From Bisporella sp. PMI_857 (lineage: Eukaryota; Ascomycota; Leotiomycetes; Helotiales; Helotiaceae): a stretch of 64,000 bases of DNA. The DNA is taken from contig JAJSPD010000028.1 of NCBI GenBank assembly GCA_021307315.1, positions 310,001-374,000 of the forward strand, given 5' to 3'. The notes beneath the pieces were generated by a model that made no database searches, was not told the DNA's origin, and worked only from the letters and a program-made list of their open reading frames with translations. The position numbers and the translations under genes are program-made. Shown here piece after piece: positions 36,501 to 48,627 of this stretch (position 1 is its first letter; every line of letters starts with the position of its first letter).

Positions 36501-37441
36501 CTGTGGACCGACGAGGTTCTCTAATGTCTGTCAATCGGATTAAGTCGCCTCCTCCCGTTTCCATGAAAACCCAAGGCAACATGGTGCCAGTAAAGCCGTG
36601 GAGTACTCCACCAAATCGACCTGCTCCAACACCTGCATTCAAGGTCCAACAACTAACCACGTTTGTTCCTCGGTCTGTGCCATCGGCTATTTCCGCTCCC
36701 AGCCTTCCCCTTGTCTCGCCCACCCGCCCACCACCCCAACCTCCAGTACAATCATCACCTCAGAACCAACCTCTAACAGAGGCACCTGCTAAAAATGAAA
36801 CTCAAGACCCTTGGGCAAAGCAACAATCGTACTGGGCTTCCCGAAAACAAGATGCTATTAAAACACGTAAAAGTATGGAACTTCACCGCCCCGAAATCGC
36901 GCGCTTGAGCTTTGAGAAACAGAACGGGATCCAACTACGTCGCCCAGAAAGTGTACAACCAGGCGTTGAGGGACCGAGGCCGTGGATGCCTGCTAAGATT
37001 GAGAAAAGGAAGAGTGAACAGGGAATTTTCAATAGTTGGAATACTTCAATGCAGAAATGGGACGGATATGAAAGACGACAAGCGTCAGTGGAATACGATC
37101 ATACCTACGGAAGAGAGTATGATGCCATGCGATATTCGCAGTATGAGAGACAGCACGATGAAGCGGAGTACTATGATGGCCCGTCGTATGAGGAGGAGGA
37201 TTTGTCACAAGCGGTGCATCAACGCAACGCCTCGACTTCTGGTATGCTGGTCTTGGAACCGTTTGCAGGTGGACTTGAATATGGATATGAGCCTGGCCTT
37301 GGCCTTGGTGGCAGCGCAGGAACGAGAAATGGCGGTAGAATGGCGAAGGGAAGCAGAAGAAGTGTTCCGGCATCTATGGATTATGGCATCGACCTCTCCG
37401 ACGTTCCTGTGTTCCTTCAGCGCGTGCAGGTGGAATCTTAA
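33539..37441 (+). CDS. Large disordered protein with N-myristoylation-type start
   Basis: Inferred exons 33539-33981 and 34036-37441 give 1282 residues; the 54-bp intron joins the split Ser codon. The N-terminus MGNEQSAP fits the N-myristoylation pattern (Gly2, Ser6), followed by a basic stretch, so plasma-membrane attachment is plausible. Nearly the whole protein is low-complexity and rich in Ser, Pro, Arg and Gln. Recurrent short motifs include DSGYxxN (two copies), many RRxS-type sites, Pro-rich APPAPP-like segments, and a repeated RRFSxxSxPxL motif at about 924 and 955. There is no enzyme domain or membrane segment. It could be a phosphoregulated scaffold; this is inference. I recognise no named family. 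Confidence 0.75.
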
Positions 37442-38449
37442 CCTGCATGGCTGTCGTCACACATAATTTAGATTTCATTTTGCATAAAGCATATCCCCAA
37501 AGATAAGAAAGGGGATTCAGTTTTGAGGATTTAGTTTGTTTGGACGGTTTAGGAGACGATCTGGGGAAAAGATCGAATGATACCATGCATCGGCGTTTCT
37601 TCATTGCATTCATCTATGGCATAGGCATCTGGAATACCCATGGACCGCCATTTTGGGCTGGCACGATATACGAACACATACCCTGAATCTTGTATTATTA
37701 TTTTCTGTACATAGCACCAAAACACACGAGGAGAGAGGGGGAGAAATATGTATTATCATTTTACCACAAGGCAACTTGGACGATTCCGTGTACGTGAGAT
37801 GGCATATTGCTGACAACATGCATGATGTTCTTTCTTCGCTCTCTTTAATCTATAACTCAAAGACTTGAGAAACTATACATTCAAAGGATTTCCCGGTTCA
37901 TACAACAAGTAACATTTTCACAGAGCAAACTCTATATACATGGAACCCCCAGGAAGCACCAAGCGATAGCGGCCCGGCACCGTAATCCTTATGCCGATCA
38001 CTTTCTAACCTTTCAACTGTCAAGCTCGGCTTTCAAGCGCTCTACAGGTTAATGATATTCAGTTCGCGTTTGAAGGCTTATAGCGCCTTTTGCATTTGTT
38101 ATATTAAACTTTTGTGCTTGGTATAGTTCCCTTTCCCCTGCTGCTGCCGATGAAAGCTAGGTCGCTTTTCTTGGTTTTGTTGAATTACGAGGTTATGCTT
38201 CCTGTCATGGGATTTCGACTTGGTAAGTGAATCGAAGGCGTTTTATTAGCCGCTTAGCCAGAATAGGATGGGTACAGGTTATGCTTTTTTTTTTTTTTTT
38301 TTTTGGAAAATGCGTCGCAGCGCGTCTGGGTTCTCTGTTGAGGGTAGTTAGCTGCGTGTATATTTGGTAATAATCTTGATCAAATCGAGTAAGTCTTTTT
38401 TTTTAAAAATGTATATCGGATTTCCCATCTGTTGTATAAACCAGAGTAA

Positions 38450-38491
<42 letters not shown>

Positions 38492-39324
38492 GAAAACATA
38501 GAGCAGCATCAGGCATGCGGTCGTTGTTCTGGTTGCCTGTTAAACATTTTTGTGCATAGATAGCCAATTATATTAGTCTTTTCTTCTTTTAAAACGGCCT
38601 TTTTTTGGTTGTGCACCTTAAGTAATGGTACGTTTAAGCGGCTTACCGCTTTATTCACTGATTTGTATTATCTTTGCCGGGTTTGCTCTAGACCATGTCC
38701 GCAAGCCTGTATGAGCTATCCTAAACATAAGCCGTGGAAAGAAGGCTATGGCTACCCGCCGCGTCGATCTTCTACATTCTGTGCCCTTCTCTTCATGCAT
38801 ATCTTTCGCCTTGCTTGTTTATGGCTTCCACTCGAAGTATCGCTTTTTGAACCCTGGCCCAAAAACTAAAGACGATAATTTCGGATAACGTTTTTTACGT
38901 AAAAATAGATTCTTGGATACTAGGCTGCGTCACGGAGTAGAAGCTATGGCCATCAGTTCGCGGCTTAGTTAATACCAAAAATGAGGCAATGAGTGTCTTT
39001 GTCGCAAAGTAGTCGGCCCTTTTTATCTAGACCCCAAGCCATCTCGCCTGGTACTTGCCCCCAATTTATCAGCGCTCTGGCGGTTAGAAAGGTTGTCGTT
39101 GCGCAAAGCTGCAGCTACATCTCTTTTAGCCAGTCAAAGGGTTTGTTCTAAATAATGCAGATAGCTGCCTGGATGAATAGATTGATACCAATTCAATCGC
39201 GGCTATGCTGTCGATCCTATTGGCATATGCAGATCCTACGAGTAAAGGGCTGAATAGACCATCACCTACGAGTAAACTCGATGTAACATTTGCGCTAAAA
39301 AAGAGCGTTCTGACTAATATTAAT
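37442..39324. other. AT-rich intergenic region with simple repeats
   Basis: Contains a poly-T run at about 38286-38304 and a long (AT)n tract at 38454-38488. No gene can be supported. Confidence 0.6.
38454..38488. repeat. (AT)n tract
   Basis: About 17 uninterrupted AT/TA units, able to form a cruciform. It marks the start of a lower-quality, gene-poor stretch. Confidence 0.95.
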
Positions 39325-40667
39325 ATGGCAGACGTAATAGGAACCGTTGCTGTGTTATTACACTTGAACATGGAGTTGTTGAACCGACCAAGCATGCTAA
39401 GACGTTTTACCAGGCTCAAACAAAGTTCGGCCTATTACATGTACATTTTGAATGTTCGTGCTAGAATTGAATTATTGGTTGTCCCACAGTCCGTTCAGAC
39501 CAAGGCTTATATTCTGTACAGGGACAACTCGATCATTTCACAGCATTGCTAAGTGAGATCGAGAGTCGATACACGACCTTCAACTCTCCTATTATTACAA
39601 CGAGTATTTATCGAACGAGTATTACGATTCAGCTATTACACCAATTACCTAGGTGAAAGTACTGCAAAATATTAACGGGACATCTGGTGCTCGACGAAGA
39701 GCTTGGATGAAAAATACGTCAAGAATCTGCAGTATTCGAGATACTCTTGGAGAGTATATGGAGAATCTTTTAATGGCTATTAGTTCTGACAGCCTGTGGG
39801 TTGGCTAGATCTTGGAATAGTTCCTCGTGAACTAACCACTTTACAAGTCTATCCGCTAGAAGATCTGAAGCTATCTTGAATATGGTTAATCGTGACGCAA
39901 AACTTGAGAGAGAGTCAATTTCAAGTGTCAATCAACGCTTATTTGAGATGCATCAATTAATTTTAGAAACAAACCATGCGGTTTTGTCCAAATCAGAATT
40001 GTTTCATCATATTCTCCTGTTAAGCCGCAATATGTTTATCAGCGATTTGGTACCGGATACCAACATAATTTCTTAGAGGAATCGTGAAAATTGGGTTAGG
40101 CAAATTATTGAATGAGTTCGATAACTGCATTCCAAGAGTTTCGTGGTCGGATATCTATGGCGACTCGTCAACCAATTATCATTGACAATTTTGACTGTCA
40201 AATTTTGGACGTCTCATAAACAATTTGTACCGTATACCAGAAGTCGTTGTTATCTTCCTGAGTGCTCTCATTATCAACGTGCTGATTCTTCTACCAACGA
40301 AGTTGAATTCCCGTATATTACGCCAAAAGCTGACTTTCTTCCTTGGTATGGCGCTTTGGAACCTAGCTATAGACCAAACACAGGGCTTTTACAAGAGACG
40401 CTACAATTGACGAAAGCCTTTGAAATTAAAGGAGGGGATACCTTTATTGTTCTCCTATCCTTACCGGAAAGCATTCCCGAATATTACAGAGATATTACAG
40501 ACGAACGCCGCTTAGTAGACCCATATGACGGGCCACTCGCTTGGAAACTCCTTGAACAATTCCCACCGAAAAGCGATTATAAACACTCTCCAAATCAAGT
40601 GCCGAAACTCGGCGCAGTGGAACTAAGTTTAAAGTCAATGGAGATGACATTCGAAGTTCGATTATGA
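39325..40667 (+). pseudogene. Decayed gene resembling N-terminal part of fungal STAND/NLR-type proteins
   Basis: An ATG at 39325 opens MADVIGTVAVLLHL, followed by RARIELL. This looks like the N-terminal helical region found in many fungal proteins that carry STAND or ubiquitin-like domains. Coding-like sequence then jumps frame: GQLDHFTALLSEIESRYTTF at about 39519-39578 is in another phase, and INGTSGARRRAW at about 39668-39703 in a third. Further open segments lie at 39876-40076 and 40143-40667. Short introns do not explain the shifts because the segments abut directly, so I call it a pseudogene. A TAG at about 39806 and other stops break it further. The family assignment is tentative. Confidence 0.45.
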
Positions 40668-41295
40668 CGTTCACGTTGTGGAAATGGCGTGAAAGAGTGT
40701 TATTTTCAGTGCAATACATGTGATAAAGGGGATATTGATATGCGTTTAATATGTTATAATGAAAAGCGACATTGCGACGATGAACACCACTTATAAGTTC
40801 AACTTGTTGAAATGGAGTCCGGTTGGCCTTTTCCAAGAGACATTATTCGAGAACCAGAGGTTCAGTTGCATAAGCGGTTATTGAACTGTGTTCTACGAAT
40901 ACTGTATGCAATATTTTGACCAAAGGCAAATAAATAATAAATTTTGGCTGAGTGTTACCTTAGTTAAATACTAGATTTCCAAGAAAATGTGAAGATCAGG
41001 CTTGCAAGTTAATGGATTACCTTGACCCAGAAATAGTTTAACCATCTAATTTATGAACTCATCTATGCAGGGTGATTGAAGAACATCCTCCCGCAATCTT
41101 GCCAGGAGATGTATTTTGAATCAGTTTGTACTGGTTGGCATTCTACCTCCTAAGATACAGAAAAAGAAGGTTTACGCTTATTTACAATCGTATTTGACCT
41201 TTAGAGGCTGCCGTTCCTCTCCCATGAACGATCACTATCTACATCATTGCCCTCTCGAAGCTTTCTCTCTGCTACACTCAATCGATAGATCCCAT
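40668..41295. other. Intergenic region
   Basis: Nothing recognised between the broken gene and the 3' end of the alpha-galactosidase gene. Confidence 0.5.
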
Positions 41296-43124
41296 CTACT
41301 CAAGCACATCAAAACCAACAAGATCAGGAGCCCATGCACTACCAACATTCCTGATAACAACCTGATTTCTCGCACCCTGTACGAAGCCACCAACTTCCAC
41401 CAGGAGGCGATCTGACTCTAGCCAATCGCCTCCTGAGATGGGAAACGCCCATCTCTTAGGTGTGCCTCCATTGACAGCAATGGTCAGATTTCTCGTGTTA
41501 TCTCCCCAGCCCCACGCGCTATCAGTAGCAATATCGTATTGGACAAAGTCTACTCCAAGCACTTTGGTCCCAGCACTCTTAGCACTGACCGAAGAAAAGG
41601 TAACAGCAGCTCCAGACCCAATATATCCGACCTTTTGCCCGGATGGTAGACATTCTCCAGATCCACACGTGGTAATCGTGGCAGACCCGGAGAGGCTTGC
41701 CTTAGCAGCTGCGTAATAGCCCGCTGATTGAAGCGGAGTCGATGCAAACACATTCGACAAAGTCCAAAGCTTTAATTCATGGCCAACGAGATTTATAGTC
41801 TGCACACCGGATACTGAGCCTAGGTTCCTTTTAGCCCAAACGTCGCGGGCATCAGCAGTCCTGATCCCTATTGCATTAAGATCAACCTGTACAGTTTGCG
41901 AATTGTTTTTCCAGTTTGCAACACCGAGGACAAAGCGCGAATTAGAAAGCTCGCCCAGCCAAATGTCCCACTCTTCAACTGTGTGGCGCCGAACTAATCG
42001 GGCTTGAGAGGCAAGCGAGTCCTGATTTATTGCAATGACTTCCTCGTTCTTGACGATATCAAAGGACTCCTTTGTGGTGGATGCGCTGTTGATCTTTGCG
42101 CCTAGTATCAGTGGTGATTTATTGATGGCCCACATGCTAAAGTGGAAACGCTCTTCCTCATAAGATAAGGCACCAAGACCGTTTCTAAATTGATAATCAG
42201 TAATATGAAGGCGTACAAAACTCCAGAGGCTCACATCAACATATCCATATCCGCAAAAGCACCGGCTTTTGTATGCTTCCAGTATGGCACTACCTCATTA
42301 GTAATACGCCAAATGCTTCGCCAGGCGTTATAAATGTCATTGCTGATCCTCCAGGTATTACCGATAGCAGATGCCCTTGATTGTCAACGACTTTCTCTTT
42401 CAGGTCGTGGATGGCACTTACCATGTACCAATATTGTATCCAATACCCCACTGGCACACGTAGTATTCAAAATCACGTTCAACTGCATCAATTGCGTTTG
42501 CCATCGTCTGGAAGCGAGTAGGAGAGATTGATTCCTCTGATTGATTGTCAACCATAACATCAGGTGATACTGCATAACAGTTGTCGTATCTTTAATAGAG
42601 GTTAGTTTATCAGGATACATTATAAAAGAACAACTTACTTCAAGGAATCTCCTCCCCAGTCCGAAAAAGTTTGACTATCGATCACCTCATGTCCTGGTTT
42701 GAGACTTAGCTTGCGTCATGAGCCAGCTCGATCATTTCTTACCTTTAGATGCGGGCTGATCCGTGGAGCCACATTGAAAGTACCCTCCACCAGAATAAAG
42801 ACCAAACTTTAGTCCGAGCCCATGAAGATAATCACCAAGGGCATGGGGTCCAGACGGGAAGAGAGTCGAGTTCCATTGTAAGCGTCCCTGACTGTCTCTA
42901 TTTCTGCTTAACCATCCACAATCTGTAGTCACGCGAGTGTATCCCAAATTGGCTAACCCAAGGTCAACGAGTCCTTTTGCATTGGAGGTAATGATATTCT
43001 CGGAGGGTTGACAGCCGTAGGCATTATAGCTATTCCATCCCAGGGGAGGTGTCGGAGACCGTACATTTTTGGCGTGGACAAACGCACTTAAATGTAAGAT
43101 TATAGACAGTAAATAGGTAATCAT
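41296..43124 (-). CDS. Secreted GH27 alpha-galactosidase with C-terminal CBM35-like domain
   Basis: Hydrolyses terminal alpha-1,6-linked galactose from oligosaccharides and galactomannans outside the cell. Inferred exons complement(42743-43124, 42639-42693, 42422-42589, 42235-42375, 41296-42184) give 544 residues; introns are 46-50 bp and phases agree. A signal peptide (about 1-18) precedes the GH27 barrel: PLGWNSYNAYGC, TTDCGW, GLKFGLYSGGG, then KYDNC with the nucleophile Asp148, and RISNDI with the acid/base Asp215. ADMDML and EERFHFSMWAINKSPL follow. A beta-sandwich region leads into a CBM35-like domain from about residue 404 to the end (ending VGFDVLE). All key residues are present, so it should be active. 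A TATATAAA string lies 81-88 bp upstream. Confidence 0.9.
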
Positions 43125-43204
43125 TCTTTTGTTTGCTGGTCTATTATCTAAATGGCCCTGAAGTGCTTACTCCAAGAGTACAGAAGCTCCAGAGCCATGC
43201 TCTC

Positions 43205-43212
43205 TTTATATA
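43205..43212 (-). promoter_or_regulatory. TATA box of the alpha-galactosidase gene
   Basis: On the minus strand this reads TATATAAA, 81-88 bp upstream of the ATG at 43124, a good position for a core promoter element. Confidence 0.5.
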
Positions 43213-45233
43213 ATCCCCACTTCATAATTCCCTCGGCCTCTACCTCCCCTTTCAATCATAACACTTAGTACTATAAAATAATATCTCGTGATGTCAAGTT
43301 CGTCGTATTGAATGTGTACAGGAAGCGCACGAATGGCAGCTTCGAGATCCTCGATGCCGGTTCCTGGGCTAAAAGCCGGTCAACAGTTTTTCCGATGACA
43401 ACGCTCACCTAGTCGTGATAGTTTGCCAAGCTTTCTCGTCCAGTGGGAGCGTTCCATGGTGACGGGAGGAATTGTTTATTTAGATGTGCCGAACAGATCT
43501 CCGTCGTCCGAGCTTCCCCTCTTCAATCACACGTATAGTAGTTCTTCACATGTGCACCCCACACTTTAGGGCGCCAAATTCCAAGGTACCTTACATATCC
43601 ATGTCCTTCCGTAGAATATCTAGTTAATATGCACCTCCAGAATGGTAAGCTGGGGTAGCAAGGACGACACGTTGAATGGTGCGGGTTTAGCTACTACACC
43701 TGTCATGTTCGCCGAAACTTCGCTTCTCCGACATCCCCGACGGTTAATGCGGAGAAAATCATCTTGCAAGGTTTCCTACACCCTAATTTATCGAGCCTTT
43801 TCTCAACGATCCTTCGCTCCAGCAAGAGAATGTTGGATATTATTGTTTGCTCCACTTTCATAATGTCTGACTTTATGCAATTATGCATGCATTTATCACA
43901 AGACCAAGACTGAGAGGATTTTTTATTTGGAGGTCACGGCAAGGATGATTCGTAACTCAGGGCGAGATCCTATTTGATCAGAATGAGTGTGATTCTTATG
44001 GACATAATCTTATTTGAATAACCAAGGTTTCGCTTAAGTATTCATGGAGGTGGATAGCTGCACTGTATTACTCCAAGCTGGATTGCACAATGTTTCCAAT
44101 CTGGAATTCGTTGTTACTACAGGCCCTGCTATTACTTTCATCTTTTCTAAATAAATGCAAAGTATCCCTGGATGCTGAAGAGACTCAACCCTATGAAGGT
44201 GCTCAGGAGGAGCGGCATATACAATGTAAATTGTCTTCTTGGTCCTTTGTTTTTTCTTCCTTTTTTGGCCCTGAGCCGGGCCAGCAATACCAAGCTAAAC
44301 GTATTATCAATTTTTTTGCTATCATTATAGAAGATATGATTTTAAGAAAAAGGGGCCGTTATCGGATGATAATCTCTATGCTTCAACAATTACTGCGTCT
44401 CTGGCATAGGACGTATCGCTCTGCCTTGACGTCGAACCTAGCTATCACCCTTTCTTCCAAATTTAATCAGGGCTAACTCGTGTAGAGCCTCCACATCCAA
44501 AGGATTGGAAGGTGTCCTCGCAACTTGTCGATGGAATTTATATCAAACCCGCCATTCATCAGTTGCGGATTTTATGTCCATCGTTGAATCACCTATTCCA
44601 TGGTAGCCGCTGGCAGGAAATACAAGAACACCCTCTCGGTGATAACAACTATGTGGGCATCCCTCTACAAGTCCCTAAGATCTTATCTCGGTTTAAATCC
44701 TGCTTGAAATGCTCGCGGCTTAAATTCGGTACTTTAGCACCCAATGCGGCTGCCTCAGGACTTTGTATTCCCGTCCATATTGCAAGGTATAATGGATCCT
44801 TCTGGAAGATCCCATACTTCGATTATGCTGTGAGTATTTCTCACCGTTAATCGGCTGTACAAGGAGAGGGGGGGATATACAGGATGCGCCTTTACAAGCA
44901 TGCGAAGCATCGAGTAGGCCAGATATTGATAAGTAATGTGAGCAAGTAAGCAGATAAGTACAACAGCACACGAACTAGGTATCTTTACCAGTTCCACTCC
45001 CCATTCTGCTCGGTTAAGTTACTTCATTAAGCAAAACAGACTTCGTTAGGAGTGGGATATAAGACTCATTTTTGACACACTAGACCAAATATGCCTTAGT
45101 AGCTCGGCAACATTGCTAATTTAATTGTTGTCGTTTTCCATCCAGTCCATGTCGCCTCTGCAAAGAGAAATCCGGACTAAATGCAGTCTCAGTTTGGGAT
45201 GTCTACATTCATCAAGTCATATTGATCAGCCCA
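43213..45233. other. Intergenic region between divergent genes
   Basis: About 2 kb separating the alpha-galactosidase (minus) from the Zn2Cys6 regulator (plus). Open frames at 44090-44476 and 44512-44850 (+) have no family resemblance that I can name. Both promoters must lie here. Confidence 0.45.
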
Positions 45234-47397
45234 ATGAGCATGCGATCATACTTTGGATGGTACTTCCTCCTGAGTCACACTTCTTATGATCAGCGGCTAA
45301 CACTTATTAACAGCTCGAGTTGTCGGCAAAGGAAAATAAAATGCGATGAGGCGAGGCCGGTGTGTAAGCCTTGTCGGAAAGCCTGTCGCGAATGTTCGTA
45401 CTCTGGCGCAGGTGTCTTTCGCAACTTCAATCTAGAAAGCCAAGAAGCAGCGCCAGGTTTAGCATTGCAGCACGAGCAACCGGCCAATGAACATCGAGTC
45501 TGGGTCAACATACCCAGGAAACGTAAGTCCAACAGAGTAAACTTCTTTTCGTATTGGCTGAGGATGCTTGAAGTTACATTCGTCCACATCACAAACCCAT
45601 ACGAGGCTGCAGAGCTACAAGCACCTCTCGAACTAGTTCAGCTCCATGAGCCGCAGACAGAGCCTTCCCAAAATACGAGTTCTGCTAGAGTGAATATTTA
45701 CGCCAGCAAAGAGCCATTACCCACCTCAAATGCGGATATTTCAGAACGCTTGGCTTCTGGCTTATCATATGCAACAATCTCTCCCGTCTACACTAAATCG
45801 ACTACTTTAGTGCCGTTGAGCAGTCCTTCGCTTAGCGAGCAATATAGCACTCAGAAGGCGAACGCTACCGACCCAAAAATATTGTCACTTCATTTAATCA
45901 GACACTTTGTAGATGGGCCTGGACAATGGTAGAATTACTTTCAAAACATTTGTACTGTACATAGGTGCTGAGATTTCTACAGGATGGATCTATTCGACAC
46001 CGGTGCTTATTTTTCTCGCAGAGTTCCTATCTTGACACAGACCAGGTCAATCCTCAGGTCTGCTGTCTGTGCTCTTGCGGCAAAACACGTAGATCGTCAT
46101 TTCGATACGCAAGGATCTAGAACAAGTGGATTTTCTCTTGGTCCCTTGGACTCAATAATGGCATCATATGACACCCCTATAAACTGGAGATACAAGTCTG
46201 CAGAATATTACGATGAGGCAATCAACTCGCTAGAAGCAGCTATCGAGTCATACAGGTATGGCGAAGATACTGCCCAAAAAGCCAGCAAGTACTACCCGGA
46301 GGATATCACTGCGGCTGTGGCGATCTTGTGTATGCTTGAGCTGATGGATTCCCCTGGCGAGGCCTGGAATATTCACCTAAGTGCTTTACCATTTTTTAGT
46401 TCGACTTCTGGAACTACACGATTGCCATTTTGTGTTACTCGTAAAGCGTTAAAAGCACCCATATTCTGGAATCTTGCCAGACAAGATTATCTCTCTGCGT
46501 GTGAGTTGGCCCAAGGACGCTTCCATATCTTGGTAGACTAATTTCCTACCTTACGAAGTGATAAATGAAACACAAACTCGCCTCAGTCATCAGGATATGC
46601 AGCTATGGCAAGATGCTGGCTTGTCCATTGACAAAAGCGGGTTTTTGATACCTTCTAGTCCTTCATCTACAGTTGAAGGTGAAGGATACGGAGGAGTAGA
46701 AGAGGATAGAATAGGTAATAACATGCTTTGGCTAGTTGCAAAAGTGGTCAACTACATTACGTCTGGTGATGGATTAACGCCGGAAGATTTTGCAAGACCA
46801 GCTGGGCAACGTATGCTTTTTGGGGTGGCCCAGGAAGAACTACTACGAAGGTGGAGTCTACTGGAGATGGAAATTCACAAATGGAGCTCATCCCTGCCAC
46901 CCACATTCACACCTAGCGCCCGCACTCCAATTTTGCAGCACAAAGATCATTCCTCATCTGCGTCCTATCTTTCACGCTTTGAGAAGACATGGTACGAGAT
47001 TCCCATGTGTGCTGCTATAATGCAAAGTTATTACATGGCTAGAATCTTGCTCCTGGTTAACAGGCCGCAAGAGTCGACCGCAGTGAGATCTACGGTATCT
47101 GCTCGCCTACGGTCTTACAGACAGACTCAAGAAGAGGTCATTCGACATGGTCGAGAGATATGTAACATCAGCCTCGCCGATCCTCCAGATCCCGTTCGTA
47201 TTCATTCTGTTCAGCCATTATTTGTAGCAGGGCAGGCCTTTTCTGACCCAGACGAGCGGCAGCTTGTAATCAAGCTGCTCGCCAATATTGAGAGAGACTT
47301 AGGCTGGGGCACTAGCTATCACAGAAACAAGCTGACCGAGGAATGGAACGCTGACCTCGAGATATTCACGATACAACCCAATGTTGGACCCATTTAG
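45234..47397 (+). CDS. Zn(II)2Cys6 transcription factor with fungal-specific regulatory domain
   Basis: Inferred exons 45234-45259, 45314-45522, 45574-45928, 45983-46500 and 46559-47397 give 648 residues. Introns are 51-58 bp and phases fit throughout. The zinc cluster is complete: Cys9, Cys12, Cys19, Cys26, Cys29 and Cys36 in the order C-x2-C-x6-C-x6-C-x2-C-x6-C, with the basic RQRKIKCDEARP core for DNA contact. The first Cys codon is split by intron 1. A linker contains IPRKLTFVHITNP, then the central regulatory domain of the fungal_trans_2 type (WMDLFDTGAYFSRRVPIL, ALAAKHVDRH, AVAILCMLELMD, FWNLARQDYLSA). The second intron is 51 bp and free of in-frame stops. Nuclear; likely targets are the neighbouring enzyme genes, which is inference. 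The ATG at 45240 is an alternative start. Confidence 0.85.
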
Positions 47398-47595
47398 TCG
47401 CAGAAGGTTGCCCGTAATAAAATAAACCGTATTCAACCTATAATTCCTGATACTGAAAGATGTCTCAACAAATTCAAGTCAGAGGATGTTAGTGGTTGAT
47501 AACAAAAATGTCCTCTTAGTTAAGCATTTAGAGTGTGTATTTCACTATCCCTGCTGAAATTCGACACTAGAAGTTTCCTCCGAATGCATCTCTCT
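47398..47595. other. Short region between convergent genes
   Basis: About 200 bp between the stop codons of the regulator (+) and the SDR (-). It must serve both 3' ends. Nothing else seen. Confidence 0.5.
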
Positions 47596-48627
47596 CTATT
47601 GAGCGGTAAAGCCTCCATCAACGGGTAGGCAAACTCCTGTAATCCACCTGGCTTCATCGCTGGCGAGGAAGATAGCTGACCCTACGATGTCTTCGGGAAC
47701 TCCCACGCCACCAAAAGGATGCCGGGCGTTGATACCATTTACATCATCTAGGTTTGCAATTGTATTGGTGAAAATTGCAGTCTTCATATCTGTAGTTTAA
47801 CTTAGTAGACAATTTAAAAAAGACTTTCCATATTATAACCTACATCCGGGACAGATTGCATTGCAATGGATACGGCACTCCGCATAGTCCATGGCCACTT
47901 GTCGCGTCAAATTTGCAACTCCTGCTTTAGAGGCTGCATAACTTGCTGTGAAAGAAATAATCATATTCAGCGGAACCCTTTTACGAATGTAGTCAAACAC
48001 TGACATCGTGGATTACATGACGACATGTGAACATACCATTGTAGCGACCTCCAACTAGCCCGAAAACAGAGGACATATTGACGATCCAACCTCTATCCTC
48101 AGAGGGTAGTACTTCTTGGGTAAGCATTTGGGCTACCGCATACTTCATCCCAAGGAAAACGGACTTTAAATTAACCGCCATTGTGAGATCCCAGTCATCT
48201 TCGGATGTTTCGTGAATTCCACGGGGAGCTCCTCCAGCTTCAGTAGAGATTCCAGCATTATTAACTAGTCTGTCGATAGTAGTCAATACTAATTACCCAA
48301 ATATTGGTTCAGATTATACGGAAGTAATGAGACGCAAACGTACATGTCAAGCCGACCGAACTTCTTCACCGTCTTTGAGACTACATTTTCCATGTCATGA
48401 GCATGACTGACGTCCGACTGGACGAACATAGACTGTCCGCCCCTCTGTCTAATGGCTTCGTCAGTATGCACATGGACCTCTGAAATGATTTCTTTTCGAG
48501 CCGTCGGCTGGAGATCGGCACAGACAACAGTGGCACCTTCGCGCGAGTAGGCGAGAGCTATCGCCCTTCCCAGGCCAGATGAAGATCCAGTGACAATGGC
48601 TACTCTGTTCAGTAATCTCTGAGCCAT
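47596..48627 (-). CDS. Short-chain dehydrogenase/reductase (classical SDR)
   Basis: An NAD(P)-dependent oxidoreductase acting on an alcohol or carbonyl group. Inferred exons complement(48344-48627, 48037-48269, 47844-47945, 47596-47789) give 270 residues with consistent phases; introns are 54-91 bp. The cofactor motif TGSSSGLG is at 13-20, followed by CADLQP (an acidic residue after beta-2 suggests NAD preference), NNAG at 98-101, Ser162 in NMSSVFG, and YAASK with Tyr175 and Lys179. The Ser-Tyr spacing is normal. CPGY and a C-terminal [26 protein letters not shown] complete the family pattern, and the length is standard. It is convergent with the Zn2Cys6 regulator, only 198 bp away, which makes co-function plausible. 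Substrate unknown. Confidence 0.9.

Noticed and set aside
44512..44850. 112-codon + frame upstream of the regulator
   Set aside because: No family resemblance; lies in the shared upstream region of two genes. Kept as intergenic.
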